A stretch of 64,000 bases of DNA. Source: an uncultured Lachnospiraceae bacterium. Lineage in GTDB: Bacteria > Bacillota > Clostridia > Lachnospirales > Lachnospiraceae. The translations under genes and the position numbers were made by a program. The notes below the pieces were generated by a model. The model was not told the DNA's origin, did no database searches, and was given only the letters and a program-made list of their open reading frames with translations. Below are positions 53,032-62,563 of the stretch, piece after piece. Every line of letters starts with the position of its first letter. Position 1 is the first letter of the stretch. Location of the stretch: NCBI GenBank assembly GCA_937950565.1, contig CALFCS010000190.1:1-64000 (forward strand). The letters are read 5' to 3'.

Positions 53032-53520
53032 ATGAAAAACAAAAACGTCGCGTTCTTAACGCAGGCAGCTATGATTGCTGCCATCTATGTCGTGCTCACT
53101 TATGTGTTTGCACCATTTTCTTTTGGGGAAGTTCAAGTAAGAATTGCAGAAACGCTTACGATTCTTCCGGTATTCACCCCGGCTGCTGTTCCGGGACTAT
53201 TCATCGGATGCTTAATTGGTAATATTTTAGGTGGCGCTATCCTTCCGGATATTATTTGCGGAAGCATCGCAACCCTGATCGGAGCTGTTTTTACATATCT
53301 GCTCCGGAAAAAAAGTCCATATCTGGCGCCGATTCCGCCAATTGCAGCAAATACTATAATCGTTCCATTTGTACTCAGATTCGGCTACGGAGTCACTCTT
53401 CCCATCCCATTTATGATGCTCACGGTAGGCATTGGGGAAGTGGTATCCTGCGGCATACTTGGACTGATTGTGTATTTTGCACTGAATCGTTACAGAAACA
53501 CAGTCTTCAAGACAGCCTGA
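53032..53520 (+). CDS. queT: QueT-family queuosine precursor transporter
   Basis: 162 residues from ATG 53032 (AAAGGAGAG site); a longer frame lies inside the leader. It has 4-6 membrane helices and the family traits of COG4708: F-A-P-F-S-F-G-E-V-Q-V-R-I-A-E near the start, I-G-C-L-I-G-N, and a conserved P-I-P-P-I-A-A-N-T-I segment. QueT proteins are the membrane S components that take up queuosine precursors (preQ1/preQ0) with ECF energy modules; no ECF A or T gene lies nearby. The leader supports this identity. Confidence 0.9.
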   Translation: MKNKNVAFLTQAAMIAAIYVVLTYVFAPFSFGEVQVRIAETLTILPVFTPAAVPGLFIGCLIGNILGGAILPDIICGSIATLIGAVFTYLLRKKSPYLAPIPPIAANTIIVPFVLRFGYGVTLPIPFMMLTVGIGEVVSCGILGLIVYFALNRYRNTVFKTA

Positions 53521-53544
53521 AACAAAGTAGTTTTATTAATAACC

Positions 53545-53596
53545 TGTAAAAATACAGAGCCTCCTGCCACTATCTAACCTGTGACATGAGGCTCTT
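53545..53596 (-). terminator. Terminator after the large exported protein
   Basis: Minus strand AGAGCCTC...GAGGCTCT followed by GTATTTTT. It also lies after queT on the plus strand and may act in both directions. Confidence 0.65.
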
Positions 53597-53623
53597 CGTG
53601 GGAATGTACGCTGCACATTCTTT

Positions 53624-56074
53624 TTATTTTGCATATCCTACATACGCGTGTCCGCTTCCCTGCGTCATATTGTCCATTTCCTCATAAGAAACGCTGTGCC
53701 GTTCTCCGGTCTGTACATCAACATAAGTCACAAAGGCTTCACCATAGCCTACAAGAATAACTGCTCTGCTAATATCCAGCATACCGATAACCGGAATGTC
53801 CTGATTTACAATATACAGAAGCTGCTCCGCCGTACAGCCGGTAAGGTCTGTGCTCTTTCCATCTGATATCTGATTCATAATCTCTACCGGAGTTTTTCCG
53901 CTGTTTAACTCATTACAAATCCCGTCTATCTCACCATCTTTTCCTTCCATACTGTATTTTAAATCTCTGTTTCCGCGGACCCATATATAGGACTGTCTGT
54001 CCGACACAACAACTCCTCCCATTTCATCCGCCTTCTGAATCGCTTTGCCCGCACTGTCGCAAATATCCTGAAGTTCACCATGACCGTAAACATAATATTT
54101 TTCTTTTGCATTCTCGTTGTCAAATACAATTTCCTTCGAATTTTCACGCAGCACCTGCTTCGGCTTCAATAATTTCGGATTCTTATCTGAAATTCCGTCC
54201 ACATAAATCAGCCGCACCTGTGTCTCCTTAAGCTCTGTCACATATGTTTCCGCATAAATATTACTTTCATCTTTTTCTTCATTATTGGTTATATAATCCT
54301 CCGGTGCACGAGTATAAGACGCGCCTTCTTTGGTCACTCTGTTAAGCGTAATCATATCATCAGCAAATTCTGCATTCAAAATATAAAAACCATTCTGCTC
54401 ATACGTTTTTACCTTTTTCCCTTTGCTATTCTGGATTTCAATCTTATACATCGGAATGACATCCTGCCCGGACACCGTCTTTCCCGAATCTTCATCTCTG
54501 GCTGTGCCATATACGAAATCATTCTTGATAAAACCAAGGGGATGAATACTTTCTCCATCTTTACACTCGATACTCCGTTCCTCCCCGGTAATAAAATCCT
54601 TTACAATAATCTGCTCATTTTCCCCGGAACCTCCGGTTGTCTGATACGCTGCAATATGTCCATCCTTCGACACAACATACTGGCTGTCTGAAAGTCCCGA
54701 CACCAGTTCCTTCATGCTTCCGGTTTTTGCCTTCACTTCATATAAGGCTCCTTCAGACAATACATACAACATATCCCTGTCTACATTATAATATACTAGT
54801 TCACCGAGTTCATGTATGGTTCTTCCATAAGACTTATCCGTAGAAATAAATGCCTTCTCTTCTACTGTATTCTTCTCAATATTGTAATAATAAACTGCAA
54901 CCCCGACTTCTCCCTCATGGGCGCCACGGTTCATATAACCATACACAGCAAACGTTGTATTGCCCTTTTTATCAACCTCAATCAGCTTCACCTCATGTTG
55001 GGAAAAAGCATTTCTTGCATCCGTATTTTCAGCGTTGGAAAAGCTGAATACAAGAGAGATTTCATCCGCATCCTTATTATAATTCCATAATTCATTCGCC
55101 TGTACAAAAGAAACTACCGTACCATCATCATTTACCATATATGGAATATCCTTATCTGTAATTCCAAGCAAAATCCCCTTATTGCTTAGAACCTGCTTTG
55201 ATGTATCAAAAATCTGCTCCATCGTCCTGTCATAATCCAGAAGATAAGTCTTATTTCCAGATGCTATATGACGTACGCGGAAAAACTCCTTTACTTGATA
55301 GATATCATCTTCATTTTCCTCACCCTTACAGCGCACACGGTACTCCAGCAGCACAGCCGTATACGTACTGTTCATTTCCTGAATGCTCCAGCGTTCGCCG
55401 CCTTCTACTACCGGCTCCAAGTCTCCCCATGTTACATGGTTATAATCTGAATGTATCGTCACATGCTGAAGCGTCGTATTATTGCCCTCATTACTTGGCT
55501 CAATCGCCTTTCCGATGCCGACACCTTCTGCCTTATCCAGAGCATTTTCATGAAATGCTCTGATATAATCCAGACATTCCAGTACATTTAAGCCTGAGGC
55601 ATCCAGAATACGCGTATACAGATAGGCCTTCTCTTCATTCTCAAATTCCAGTACAACCTCAAGCACCCGCTCTTCACTCAAGAGGCCTTCTTCCTCAAAT
55701 TTTAGTGTCACACTTTCTTCCGGCTCTCCAGTCTTTCTTTCATAAAGCTTATTTTTCCCATCCAGCGTATACACACGATATGTCATCTGCATAACCGGGT
55801 TATCATAATTCTTAAGATTCATAATCAGGCTGCCGTCGGCAACGGGAGTCACCGTATCCCGCACAGCCGGAATATCCATCTCCGCCGCATATACCGGAAC
55901 ATAATTAAACCCATATCCATTATAGGAAAATGATACCTGCGGTCTCGTTGCTGTCCCCATGTCCGCCGTCATGTCACTGTTCTCTTTGTTCGTAATATAG
56001 CTAAATATAATAACCGCAAGGATAAAGACCAATATCAATATCCCCACGTGAATGAACTGTTTTTTTCCTTTCAT
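53624..56074 (-). CDS. Large membrane-anchored exported protein of unknown function
   Basis: 816 residues from ATG 56074 (AAGGGGCGCTTT before it); a start six codons earlier overlaps the upstream stop. One N-terminal membrane helix (~11-29) leaves the rest outside. Most of the ectodomain reads as beta-rich blade-like repeats of a propeller. The C-terminal ~100 residues (V-I-G-M-L-D, V-I-L-V-G-Y-G-E-A-F, V-D-V-Q-T-G) resemble a C39-like peptidase fold, but I see no obvious catalytic Cys, so it may be a non-catalytic relative. The gene is 10 bases after the methyltransferase gene. Function unknown. Confidence 0.7.
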   Translation of the reverse strand: MKGKKQFIHVGILILVFILAVIIFSYITNKENSDMTADMGTATRPQVSFSYNGYGFNYVPVYAAEMDIPAVRDTVTPVADGSLIMNLKNYDNPVMQMTYRVYTLDGKNKLYERKTGEPEESVTLKFEEEGLLSEERVLEVVLEFENEEKAYLYTRILDASGLNVLECLDYIRAFHENALDKAEGVGIGKAIEPSNEGNNTTLQHVTIHSDYNHVTWGDLEPVVEGGERWSIQEMNSTYTAVLLEYRVRCKGEENEDDIYQVKEFFRVRHIASGNKTYLLDYDRTMEQIFDTSKQVLSNKGILLGITDKDIPYMVNDDGTVVSFVQANELWNYNKDADEISLVFSFSNAENTDARNAFSQHEVKLIEVDKKGNTTFAVYGYMNRGAHEGEVGVAVYYYNIEKNTVEEKAFISTDKSYGRTIHELGELVYYNVDRDMLYVLSEGALYEVKAKTGSMKELVSGLSDSQYVVSKDGHIAAYQTTGGSGENEQIIVKDFITGEERSIECKDGESIHPLGFIKNDFVYGTARDEDSGKTVSGQDVIPMYKIEIQNSKGKKVKTYEQNGFYILNAEFADDMITLNRVTKEGASYTRAPEDYITNNEEKDESNIYAETYVTELKETQVRLIYVDGISDKNPKLLKPKQVLRENSKEIVFDNENAKEKYYVYGHGELQDICDSAGKAIQKADEMGGVVVSDRQSYIWVRGNRDLKYSMEGKDGEIDGICNELNSGKTPVEIMNQISDGKSTDLTGCTAEQLLYIVNQDIPVIGMLDISRAVILVGYGEAFVTYVDVQTGERHSVSYEEMDNMTQGSGHAYVGYAK

Positions 56075-56084
56075 AAAGCGCCCC

Positions 56085-57224
56085 TTACACATCTAATAAC
56101 TTCCCAAGTGTCGGTGACACATGGAGAAATTCTTCACACCGCTTAATCTCCTGTACGTGATTCCCCTTTTTCCCGGTTCTGACCGCCCGGATCAAAATAT
56201 TCTTCGGCGTATGCTCCATATCGATAAATTCCAGAAGCTGTACCTCGTACCCCTCACACTCCAGGTACTGTGCCCTGAGGCCGTCCGTAATCAATGCCGC
56301 CATCCGTTCCTTCAGAATCCCATATTTTAATACCGGCTTCAATATATCATTCTCAATCTGCTGATTCAACTCATGCTGGCAGCACGGCACAGACAAAATG
56401 ACTTTCGCATTCCATCCGGCCGCCTTAGCAAGCGCAAAATCTGTCGCCGTATCACAGGCATGAAGCGTAACAACCATGTCTACCTCTTCCGCGCCTGTGT
56501 AATCTGCAATATTTCCCTCCATAAACCGAAGCTTCTCATAACCATATTTCTCACTCAGCTCATTACATTTCTGAATGACATCACTCTTCAAATCCAGCCC
56601 GATAATACGGATATCATATCCTTTCAGCTCATGAAGATAATAATACATGGCAAATGTCAAATAAGACTTCCCACAACCAAAATCCAGAATTGTAAGCTCT
56701 CTGTCACGGGGAAGCTCCGGAAGGATGTCCTCAATAAATTCAAGGAAACGGTTAATCTGACGAAATTTGTCAAATTTTGCATGAACCACCCTTCCTTCTT
56801 CCGTCATAACACCCAAATCCTTCAAAAATGGGACTGGAACCCCCTCCTCAAGGATATATCGTTTCTTTCTGTTATGCTCAAGCGTTCCCTGTTCTCTCAC
56901 ATTTCTCTGTGCTCTTCTCTTAATCGTAACCTTTCCTTTCTTACTTACAAGCACAGTGTAAGAAAACCTCCTTGTCTCAAGCTGCATCTGTCTCATATTC
57001 TGCATCATTTCCGCCAGCTTTTCCACGGATTCCCCGGCAGACAGATTCTCATGAAATGCCTGATTATTCCGGAACACCTCTGTCTGAAATACCAGTTTCT
57101 CTTTTACCAGAACCGGACGCACCTTCACCTTTGTCATTGTCTCTTTTTCTCGTGGGTTGCTCAGTACCGCAGATATAAATTCGTTATTTAAATTTTCCTG
57201 TAATAATTTTCTTAATTCATCCAT
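56085..57224 (-). CDS. SAM-dependent methyltransferase (Methyltransf_32-like)
   Basis: 379 residues. The C-terminal ~220 residues are a class I Rossmann methyltransferase: motif I L-D-F-G-C-G-K-S-Y-L-T (~183-193), acidic strand I-I-G-L-D-L-K and E-G-N-I-A-D, and a later S-V-P-C-C-Q-H. The first ~150 residues are a separate helical/basic part with V-T-I-K-R-R-A-Q-R that could bind nucleic acid. This resembles COG0500-type RNA or protein methylases with an extra N-terminal part. Substrate unknown. Upstream of the exported protein, same strand, 10 bases apart. Confidence 0.75.
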   Translation of the reverse strand: MDELRKLLQENLNNEFISAVLSNPREKETMTKVKVRPVLVKEKLVFQTEVFRNNQAFHENLSAGESVEKLAEMMQNMRQMQLETRRFSYTVLVSKKGKVTIKRRAQRNVREQGTLEHNRKKRYILEEGVPVPFLKDLGVMTEEGRVVHAKFDKFRQINRFLEFIEDILPELPRDRELTILDFGCGKSYLTFAMYYYLHELKGYDIRIIGLDLKSDVIQKCNELSEKYGYEKLRFMEGNIADYTGAEEVDMVVTLHACDTATDFALAKAAGWNAKVILSVPCCQHELNQQIENDILKPVLKYGILKERMAALITDGLRAQYLECEGYEVQLLEFIDMEHTPKNILIRAVRTGKKGNHVQEIKRCEEFLHVSPTLGKLLDV

Positions 57225-57280
57225 AATAGTAACATTGTAATGTTTTTTTACAGGATGTGCAAGTAGCTGTGAGACAAATA

Positions 57281-59836
57281 TCAGTTCTTCACTCTCGGAA
57301 ATGTCACTGTTGCCTTAAACAAATCTCCATCCAGGTACAGTTCGAATTTCCCTCCCTGCATCTCTGTAAGGGTTTTTGCAATTGACAGTCCAAGCCCGCT
57401 TCCTTCTGTACTTCTTGATACATCACCGCGAATAAAACGCTCCGTCAGCTCATCTGCAGATATATTCAGCGGCTGTTCGGATATATTTTTCAAACGGAAG
57501 CTTACTTCCTGCTCATTCACAATCAGATCCGCATATACCCTTGTACCTTCCATCGCGTATTTTGCGGCATTATTATAAATATTTTCAAGAACTCTCCACG
57601 TACGCCGCCCATCGACATAAATAAGTGCGTCCTCCTCTGGAAGTGTCAGAACCTCTTTCAGATTCCGCTTTCTAAATTTTTCCTCGAATTCACCGCTTGT
57701 CTGCTGAATCATTTCAACAAGATTAATATTCATATATTCCAGAGTAATATTTCCGGAACTCACTTTTGAAGCTTCCACCACATCCTCTGTTAACGTTTTC
57801 AATCTCTGGGACTTCTGCTCCAGCACCTCAATATATCTCTGAATCTTCGGGTCTTCAAAATTCTCCTGTTTCAGAAGCTCAACATAATTAATAATAGAAG
57901 TAAGCGGCGTCTTGATATCGTGAGATACATTTGTAATCAAATCCGTCTTAAGCCGTTCGCTCTTCATACTTTTTTCTACCGCCGCATCCAGTCCTTCTCC
58001 AATGCAATTAATTTCCTGCGCGATAATTCGCTGTTCTCCCCGCAGCAGCTCAAGAGGAATCTTATATTCCAGCTCTCCCCCTGCAATCTTCTTAATTCCC
58101 TGACCAATGATTTTTCTTCCAACTGCCTTGTAAACCAGATATACAAATGCTGCGACATCCGCCAGGAACATCAGCAATACCCACAAATAATCCCTGCCTC
58201 TGCCACCCAGCAAAAACAGCAGTTGTATAAATGCAAATGCACCGAAAAGAACAATCGTTTTCCACACACTATTTAAATTCCGGAATATCATACAAATGAA
58301 TTCAAACAACCATTTCAGGACACTGTTTTTCCATACAGTCCGCGCCTTTATCCTTCTTACCAGACTTAATATTCCAATGAGGAACATCAAACAAGTAAAT
58401 ACCGCAAATGCAGAAAAAGCTGCAATATAAGGAATTGAATTTTCTACATAAGAAGCAGTTTCAACCCACTTCGTGCCGATTCTTGTCACGGAAGAAACGG
58501 CTCCCGAAGAAACCACTTTGCAAAAAACCACAAACGGCACCAGCCATCCTAATATAACACTGCCGGCGGCAAGTTCTGTCTTCCACTTGTCAAACCAGTT
58601 CAGATGCAGTTCTTCATCCTTATTACTCCGTCCCGCAACTGCTATCAACCACAGAACACATACCAGAAGCAGAATACCTGCCATGATGAACAGAATACCT
58701 GTCTGTCTTGCTCCGGAGCCGTATTTCTCATACAACTGATTCTCCGTATAAAAATTATCCCGGACAGGATAACTCGTATCTACCGCCGCGATAAAAACAA
58801 AATTATCTATGTTGCATCCTGTATATTTAATCTCATCCCGCCATTCTGAAGCATTCAGTTCCATGTTGCTTTCAAAATCTGCAAGCAGCGGGGACACAAC
58901 AACATATTTCCCAAGAGACTTCATTTTTTCTATATTTTTATCCAGGTCTTCATATCTTTCATATGCTTTCTTGTTCGTATAGACACACTGCTGTTCTTTA
59001 TCTGCATAAAGATAGAAAAAGTTCGTATCCCCTTCCTGTATCCCCTGGTTGAGCATCTCATAATTTTCATAATAGTCCCCTATATTTTCAATCGCAAACC
59101 GAAGCATGTTATACACTTCATTCAACCTGCCATTCCACCTCATATCTGTATTTACCAGGTCGAGAATACTTCCTGCTTCCAGGGGACTGTATTCCTCATG
59201 CAGAAGTGTGCCGTCATAAATCCAACAGTCAGAATATAACATCATGCCGTCCGGAGTCTGGATTCCACGAAATCTGTCTTCTGGCATCTCATCTCCATAT
59301 TCCAGGGCATATAAAATTTCTGTCGTGTATTCCCCGTCAAAAGCAATAAACAGCAATTCTTTATTTTCTATAAGCTTCATAAATTCCGATATCCGGTAAT
59401 AATAAAATGTGCCGTCCGTTTTCTTGCACACAATGATTTTCTCTTCCGGTTCTGTCTCATTATTCAACTCATATTTCCAGTCAATCAAATCACCCAGACG
59501 ATAGGAAACTCCGTTTAATGCTTCCCCGCTGACTTCTGCAGTATCATAAAATTCTTCCAAATCCACTAATTTATCCGGATTATAGTTCCCATCTGTCTCC
59601 AGAATCTGTTTCGCTCCGATACCTGCAACCGCCCGGCTGCTATATATACGCATCTGTTCGGCGAAATTTCCAGAATCGCAATATTCCTCCGCCGGATTTC
59701 CTTCGAATAACTCAATACGCAGCGCCGGATATGCCATGATCCACAGGAAGCTTACCGTCATTACAACAACCATAAGATGAGCCGTCAGAATCAAACCCGT
59801 TTTTGCAATATTTGATTTATACCATTTTCGCTTCAT
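57281..59836 (-). CDS. Sensor histidine kinase with large ectodomain
   Basis: 851 residues. Membrane helix ~15-37, an extracytoplasmic region of ~350 residues, then several helices (~390-570). Next come a linker, a HisKA segment N-V-S-H-D-I-K-T-P-L (~635) with the phospho-histidine, and a HATPase domain (N-I-Y-N-N-A-A-K-Y, G-S-G-L-G-L-S). Partner is the response regulator at 59851, 14 bases upstream. The large ectodomain is unlike standard PhoR types; signal unknown. The second C-terminal block of conserved residues is complete, so it should be active. Confidence 0.92.
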   Translation of the reverse strand: MKRKWYKSNIAKTGLILTAHLMVVVMTVSFLWIMAYPALRIELFEGNPAEEYCDSGNFAEQMRIYSSRAVAGIGAKQILETDGNYNPDKLVDLEEFYDTAEVSGEALNGVSYRLGDLIDWKYELNNETEPEEKIIVCKKTDGTFYYYRISEFMKLIENKELLFIAFDGEYTTEILYALEYGDEMPEDRFRGIQTPDGMMLYSDCWIYDGTLLHEEYSPLEAGSILDLVNTDMRWNGRLNEVYNMLRFAIENIGDYYENYEMLNQGIQEGDTNFFYLYADKEQQCVYTNKKAYERYEDLDKNIEKMKSLGKYVVVSPLLADFESNMELNASEWRDEIKYTGCNIDNFVFIAAVDTSYPVRDNFYTENQLYEKYGSGARQTGILFIMAGILLLVCVLWLIAVAGRSNKDEELHLNWFDKWKTELAAGSVILGWLVPFVVFCKVVSSGAVSSVTRIGTKWVETASYVENSIPYIAAFSAFAVFTCLMFLIGILSLVRRIKARTVWKNSVLKWLFEFICMIFRNLNSVWKTIVLFGAFAFIQLLFLLGGRGRDYLWVLLMFLADVAAFVYLVYKAVGRKIIGQGIKKIAGGELEYKIPLELLRGEQRIIAQEINCIGEGLDAAVEKSMKSERLKTDLITNVSHDIKTPLTSIINYVELLKQENFEDPKIQRYIEVLEQKSQRLKTLTEDVVEASKVSSGNITLEYMNINLVEMIQQTSGEFEEKFRKRNLKEVLTLPEEDALIYVDGRRTWRVLENIYNNAAKYAMEGTRVYADLIVNEQEVSFRLKNISEQPLNISADELTERFIRGDVSRSTEGSGLGLSIAKTLTEMQGGKFELYLDGDLFKATVTFPRVKN

Positions 59837-59850
59837 TTTATCTCCTTCTT

Positions 59851-60546
59851 CTATAATTTCTCCACTTTATACCCGACTCCCCATACAACCTTCAGATATC
59901 TTGGTTCTTTGGGATTAATCTCTATCTTCTCCCGAATATGCCTGATATGTACCGCCACTGTATTATCCACCCCAATGGCATTCTCATTCCATATTCTTTC
60001 ATATATCTGGTCAATCGAAAATACTTTCCCCTGGTTTTTCACAAGCAGGAGTAAGATATTATATTCTATTGGCGTAAGCTTCACAATCTCCCCATCCACC
60101 GTGACCTCCTTCAGATCATCATCAATGGACAAGCCTCCTACGGTATATACCGACTGCTTTTCCTGCTGCGCCGTACTTCCAAGCTTTGTGTAACGTCTGA
60201 TCTGGGATTTCACTCGTGCCACCAGCTCCAATGGATTAAACGGTTTTGTCACATAATCATCTGCTCCCACGTTTAATCCGAGTATCTTGTCCGCATCTTC
60301 TGATTTTGCAGACAAAATAATAATCGGTATATTATTCATTTCCCGTATTTTAAGCGTAGCACGTATGCCGTCAAGCCTCGGCATCATCACATCAATAATA
60401 AGAAGGTCTACCTCCTCCTTTTCAAGCACATGCATTGCCTCTATCCCGTCATAAGCCTTTAATACTTCATATCCCTCCTGGGAAAGATAAATTTCTATTG
60501 CTTCTACGATTTCTTTATCATCATCACATACTAATATTTTTGCCAT
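59851..60546 (-). CDS. OmpR/PhoB-family response regulator
   Basis: 231 residues from ATG 60546 (GAGGAGGTGATAATA site). Receiver domain with V-C-D-D-D and the phospho-acceptor D in L-I-I-D-V-M-M-P, K in T-K-P-F-N; winged-helix DNA-binding domain with R-Y-L-K-V-V-W-G-V-G-Y-K at the end. It forms a pair with the histidine kinase downstream. Promoter must lie in the gap before 60620; not placed. Confidence 0.95.
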   Translation of the reverse strand: MAKILVCDDDKEIVEAIEIYLSQEGYEVLKAYDGIEAMHVLEKEEVDLLIIDVMMPRLDGIRATLKIREMNNIPIIILSAKSEDADKILGLNVGADDYVTKPFNPLELVARVKSQIRRYTKLGSTAQQEKQSVYTVGGLSIDDDLKEVTVDGEIVKLTPIEYNILLLLVKNQGKVFSIDQIYERIWNENAIGVDNTVAVHIRHIREKIEINPKEPRYLKVVWGVGYKVEKL

Positions 60547-60623
60547 TATTATCACCTCCTCTATACTATACAAGAATATCAGACTTTTTTTAAGACTAAT
60601 TGGGGAAATTCTTAAGAATTCAT

Positions 60624-60657
60624 GAATCCGGGTGCAGTTTATCCCACACCCGGATTC
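60624..60657 (-). terminator. Hairpin after the lysozyme gene
   Basis: GAATCCGGGTG...CACCCGGATTC, 23 bases after the lysozyme stop. No clear T-run follows on either strand, so terminator function is only probable. Confidence 0.45.
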
Positions 60658-60679
60658 CGGTCTCCAAAAAACTATTTCT

Positions 60680-61660
60680 TTAATTTATCCGAAGCGCCTG
60701 ACCTGCATAAATCAAATTCGGATTCTCAATATTATTGAGCTGCTGCAGACTCTGTACTGTCGTGCCAAAACGAAGTGCAATCTCACTTAACGTATCTCCT
60801 GACCTTACCGTATAATAACGGCTTCCGGTTACATTACCGCCAATCGGAATCCGGATGTTCTCACCTGCATAAATCAAATTCGGATTCCCAATCCCATTAT
60901 ATAACGCAATCCTCTGATAAGAGGTTCCGTACTTCGCCGCAATCTCACTTAACGTATCTCCCGGACGAATGGTGTAGGTAATTACATCTACCGGTTCTGT
61001 TACCGGCGGCTCTGGTGTTGTATGCTCTTCCCGCAGTTTATTTAATCCGGCCTTCGATATAACATTTGCAATATCATAAAATGCAATGTCCATATCTACA
61101 TTTCCCCTGATTCCATCTATTCTGCCATTGCTGCGGTACTGCCACATTGCAAGACCTGAAAGTCCGGCCTCAGACTGGTATCTTGCGTACCATAATGCAT
61201 ATTTTGAGCGAAGAGAATTATCAAAATAACGATTCAGAAAATCCAGATTTCCATAATACATCGCAAAATACCCCAGCTCCTCTACTCGTCTGCAAAATGC
61301 ATTTACCAAAGCTGTGGCCAGCTCCCGGTTAACAACTGCGCCATAGGACTCTCCATAATGAATAGACGCGTATTCATAATCATATGCTACCGGATACTGC
61401 ACCGTATAGTCGCTCAATGCCTCAATGCAATAATCCGCTTCCCTTGCCGCTCCTTCTTCTGTATATGCATAAGAAAACCAGTATACTCCAAAAGGAATGC
61501 CTACACGGTTACATTCTTCGGCATTTCTCCGGAATTGTTCATCAATATTTCCCGCTCCATATCCTGCACGCAGCATGGCAAACTGCACTCCCGCAGCCTT
61601 TACTGCATCCCAGTTTACTTCTCCCTGGAACTGGCTTACATCGATTCCATGGATACTCAT
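60680..61660 (-). CDS. GH25 lysozyme (muramidase) with two LysM repeats
   Basis: 326 residues from ATG 61660 (AAAAAGGGGAAAATAAA before it); the longer frame has no ribosome site. Residues ~3-195 form a GH25 catalytic domain with G-I-D-V-S-Q-F-Q-G at the start and the catalytic D-Y-E-Y-A-S pattern. Two LysM modules follow ([13 protein letters not shown] and [13 protein letters not shown]). It cuts peptidoglycan between MurNAc and GlcNAc. No signal peptide, so export may be by lysis, a phage-like route or T7SS-type path. Possibly involved in sporulation or of prophage origin, given the 0A boxes nearby. Confidence 0.9.
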   Translation of the reverse strand: MSIHGIDVSQFQGEVNWDAVKAAGVQFAMLRAGYGAGNIDEQFRRNAEECNRVGIPFGVYWFSYAYTEEGAAREADYCIEALSDYTVQYPVAYDYEYASIHYGESYGAVVNRELATALVNAFCRRVEELGYFAMYYGNLDFLNRYFDNSLRSKYALWYARYQSEAGLSGLAMWQYRSNGRIDGIRGNVDMDIAFYDIANVISKAGLNKLREEHTTPEPPVTEPVDVITYTIRPGDTLSEIAAKYGTSYQRIALYNGIGNPNLIYAGENIRIPIGGNVTGSRYYTVRSGDTLSEIALRFGTTVQSLQQLNNIENPNLIYAGQALRIN

Positions 61661-61750
61661 TTTATTTTCCCCTTTTTCTTTTAATATATGAAAAAATTCC
61701 GGTCTGTTAATAAGTTTTGCGCATTTTCCTTTCCCCCTATTGCCGAATTT

Positions 61751-61809
61751 TGTCGAATAGCTTCTTATTGTGACTTCTAATTCGACAAGGTGCATTTTTC
61801 CAGTATAAT
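61751..61809 (+). promoter_or_regulatory. Promoter with two 0A-box-like sites ahead of the Spo0A_C gene
   Basis: TGTCGAA at 61751-61757 and its inverse TTCGACA at 61781-61787 match the Spo0A core box. The second overlaps a -35 position (TTCGAC, 61781-61786) set 17 bases before a TATAAT at 61804-61809. This is the arrangement of promoters activated by Spo0A on sigma-A polymerase. The centres are 30 bases apart (about three helical turns). Confidence 0.7.
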
Positions 61810-61874
61810 AAGACTGCTTATTGTTTTTCAATTAAATAAGTTAAATCTCATATACAAACAGGAGGAGCACTTCT

Positions 61875-62225
61875 ATGCACGATTTAGAAATCGAATATCT
61901 TATTCGTTCCCTTGGTATTGGTGCTACCTACCGTGGTTATCGTTATTTAAGCTATGCAGTCAAACTTTGTCTCAAAGACGAGGATTACTTATTATCTGTA
62001 AGTAAACTATTATATCCTGAAATAGCAAATAAATTTTGTACAACCTGCAGCAGTGTAGAAAGGGACCTGCGCACGGTTGTTAAGGTCTGCTGGGAACGTG
62101 GAAATCGTAAGTACCTTCAGGATATCGCCCTGCATCCACTGTCATTCAAGCCTACATCCAGTGAATTTTTAGATATTTTAGTCGGCCATCTGCTGCGATG
62201 TAATATGCAGGAAATGATTCCTTAA
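61875..62225 (+). CDS. Stand-alone Spo0A C-terminal (DNA-binding) domain protein
   Basis: 116 residues. Matches the Spo0A_C trans-activation domain along its length: L-G-I-G-A-T-Y-R-G-Y-R-Y-L, L-L-Y-P-E-I-A-N-K-F, S-S-V-E-R-D-L-R-T recognition helix and W-E-R-G-N near the end. There is no receiver domain, so it would bind 0A boxes without phosphorylation, either as an autonomous regulator or a competitor of full Spo0A. An AGGAGGAGC site precedes the ATG. The 0A-box promoter ahead of the gene suggests feedback. Confidence 0.85.
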   Translation: MHDLEIEYLIRSLGIGATYRGYRYLSYAVKLCLKDEDYLLSVSKLLYPEIANKFCTTCSSVERDLRTVVKVCWERGNRKYLQDIALHPLSFKPTSSEFLDILVGHLLRCNMQEMIP

Positions 62226-62563
62226 CCTTTTCTCCCCGACTTCTTAAGCTCTCCTTAAGAAATTTTCTTTTTCTTTTATAGATTCAACATATTTTGGACA
62301 CATTTATTTCCTATACTAGTCTTAGATAGTTGATGAACAATCACTATCTTCCCCCTCATAAAGTAATACATCAATAAAATGATGTACACTTTACTCTCAT
62401 TCCTTTAGATAACTATAAAACAACGAAGCCCGTTAGCCCTTGTGGTTAGCGGGTTTTCGCTGTTCTGTACTTGTTGCAAAATCCGCTTCGGTCAAATCTC
62501 GGTCAAATAATTTTCTAAAGAAATGTTGCACCTTTTCTATTCTCTTTCTTATTCTTGTTCTGA
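62226..62563. other. Non-coding stretch with hairpins and direct repeats next to the integrase
   Basis: No gene seen. It contains a hairpin AAAGT..TACATCA/TGATGTA..ACTTT (62360-62393), a terminator-like CCCGTTAGCC/GGTTAGCGGG hairpin (62426-62456), and a direct repeat TCGGTCAAAT at 62488-62497 and 62499-62508. The last is close to the integrase stop and could be an arm-type binding site; the element attachment site probably lies in this stretch but cannot be proved from one end. Confidence 0.5.

Noticed and set aside
57281..60546. Two-component system considered as partner of the LytTR regulator in the T7SS locus
   Set aside because: The histidine kinase already has an adjacent OmpR-type regulator, and the loci are more than 50 kb apart.
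60680..61660. GH25 lysozyme considered as a T7SS effector
   Set aside because: It lacks a WXG/LXG-type N-terminus and is far from the locus; no evidence for that export path.
62426..62456. Hairpin near the integrase considered as a tRNA 3' end (attachment site)
   Set aside because: No cloverleaf or CCA end could be drawn; it fits a terminator hairpin better.
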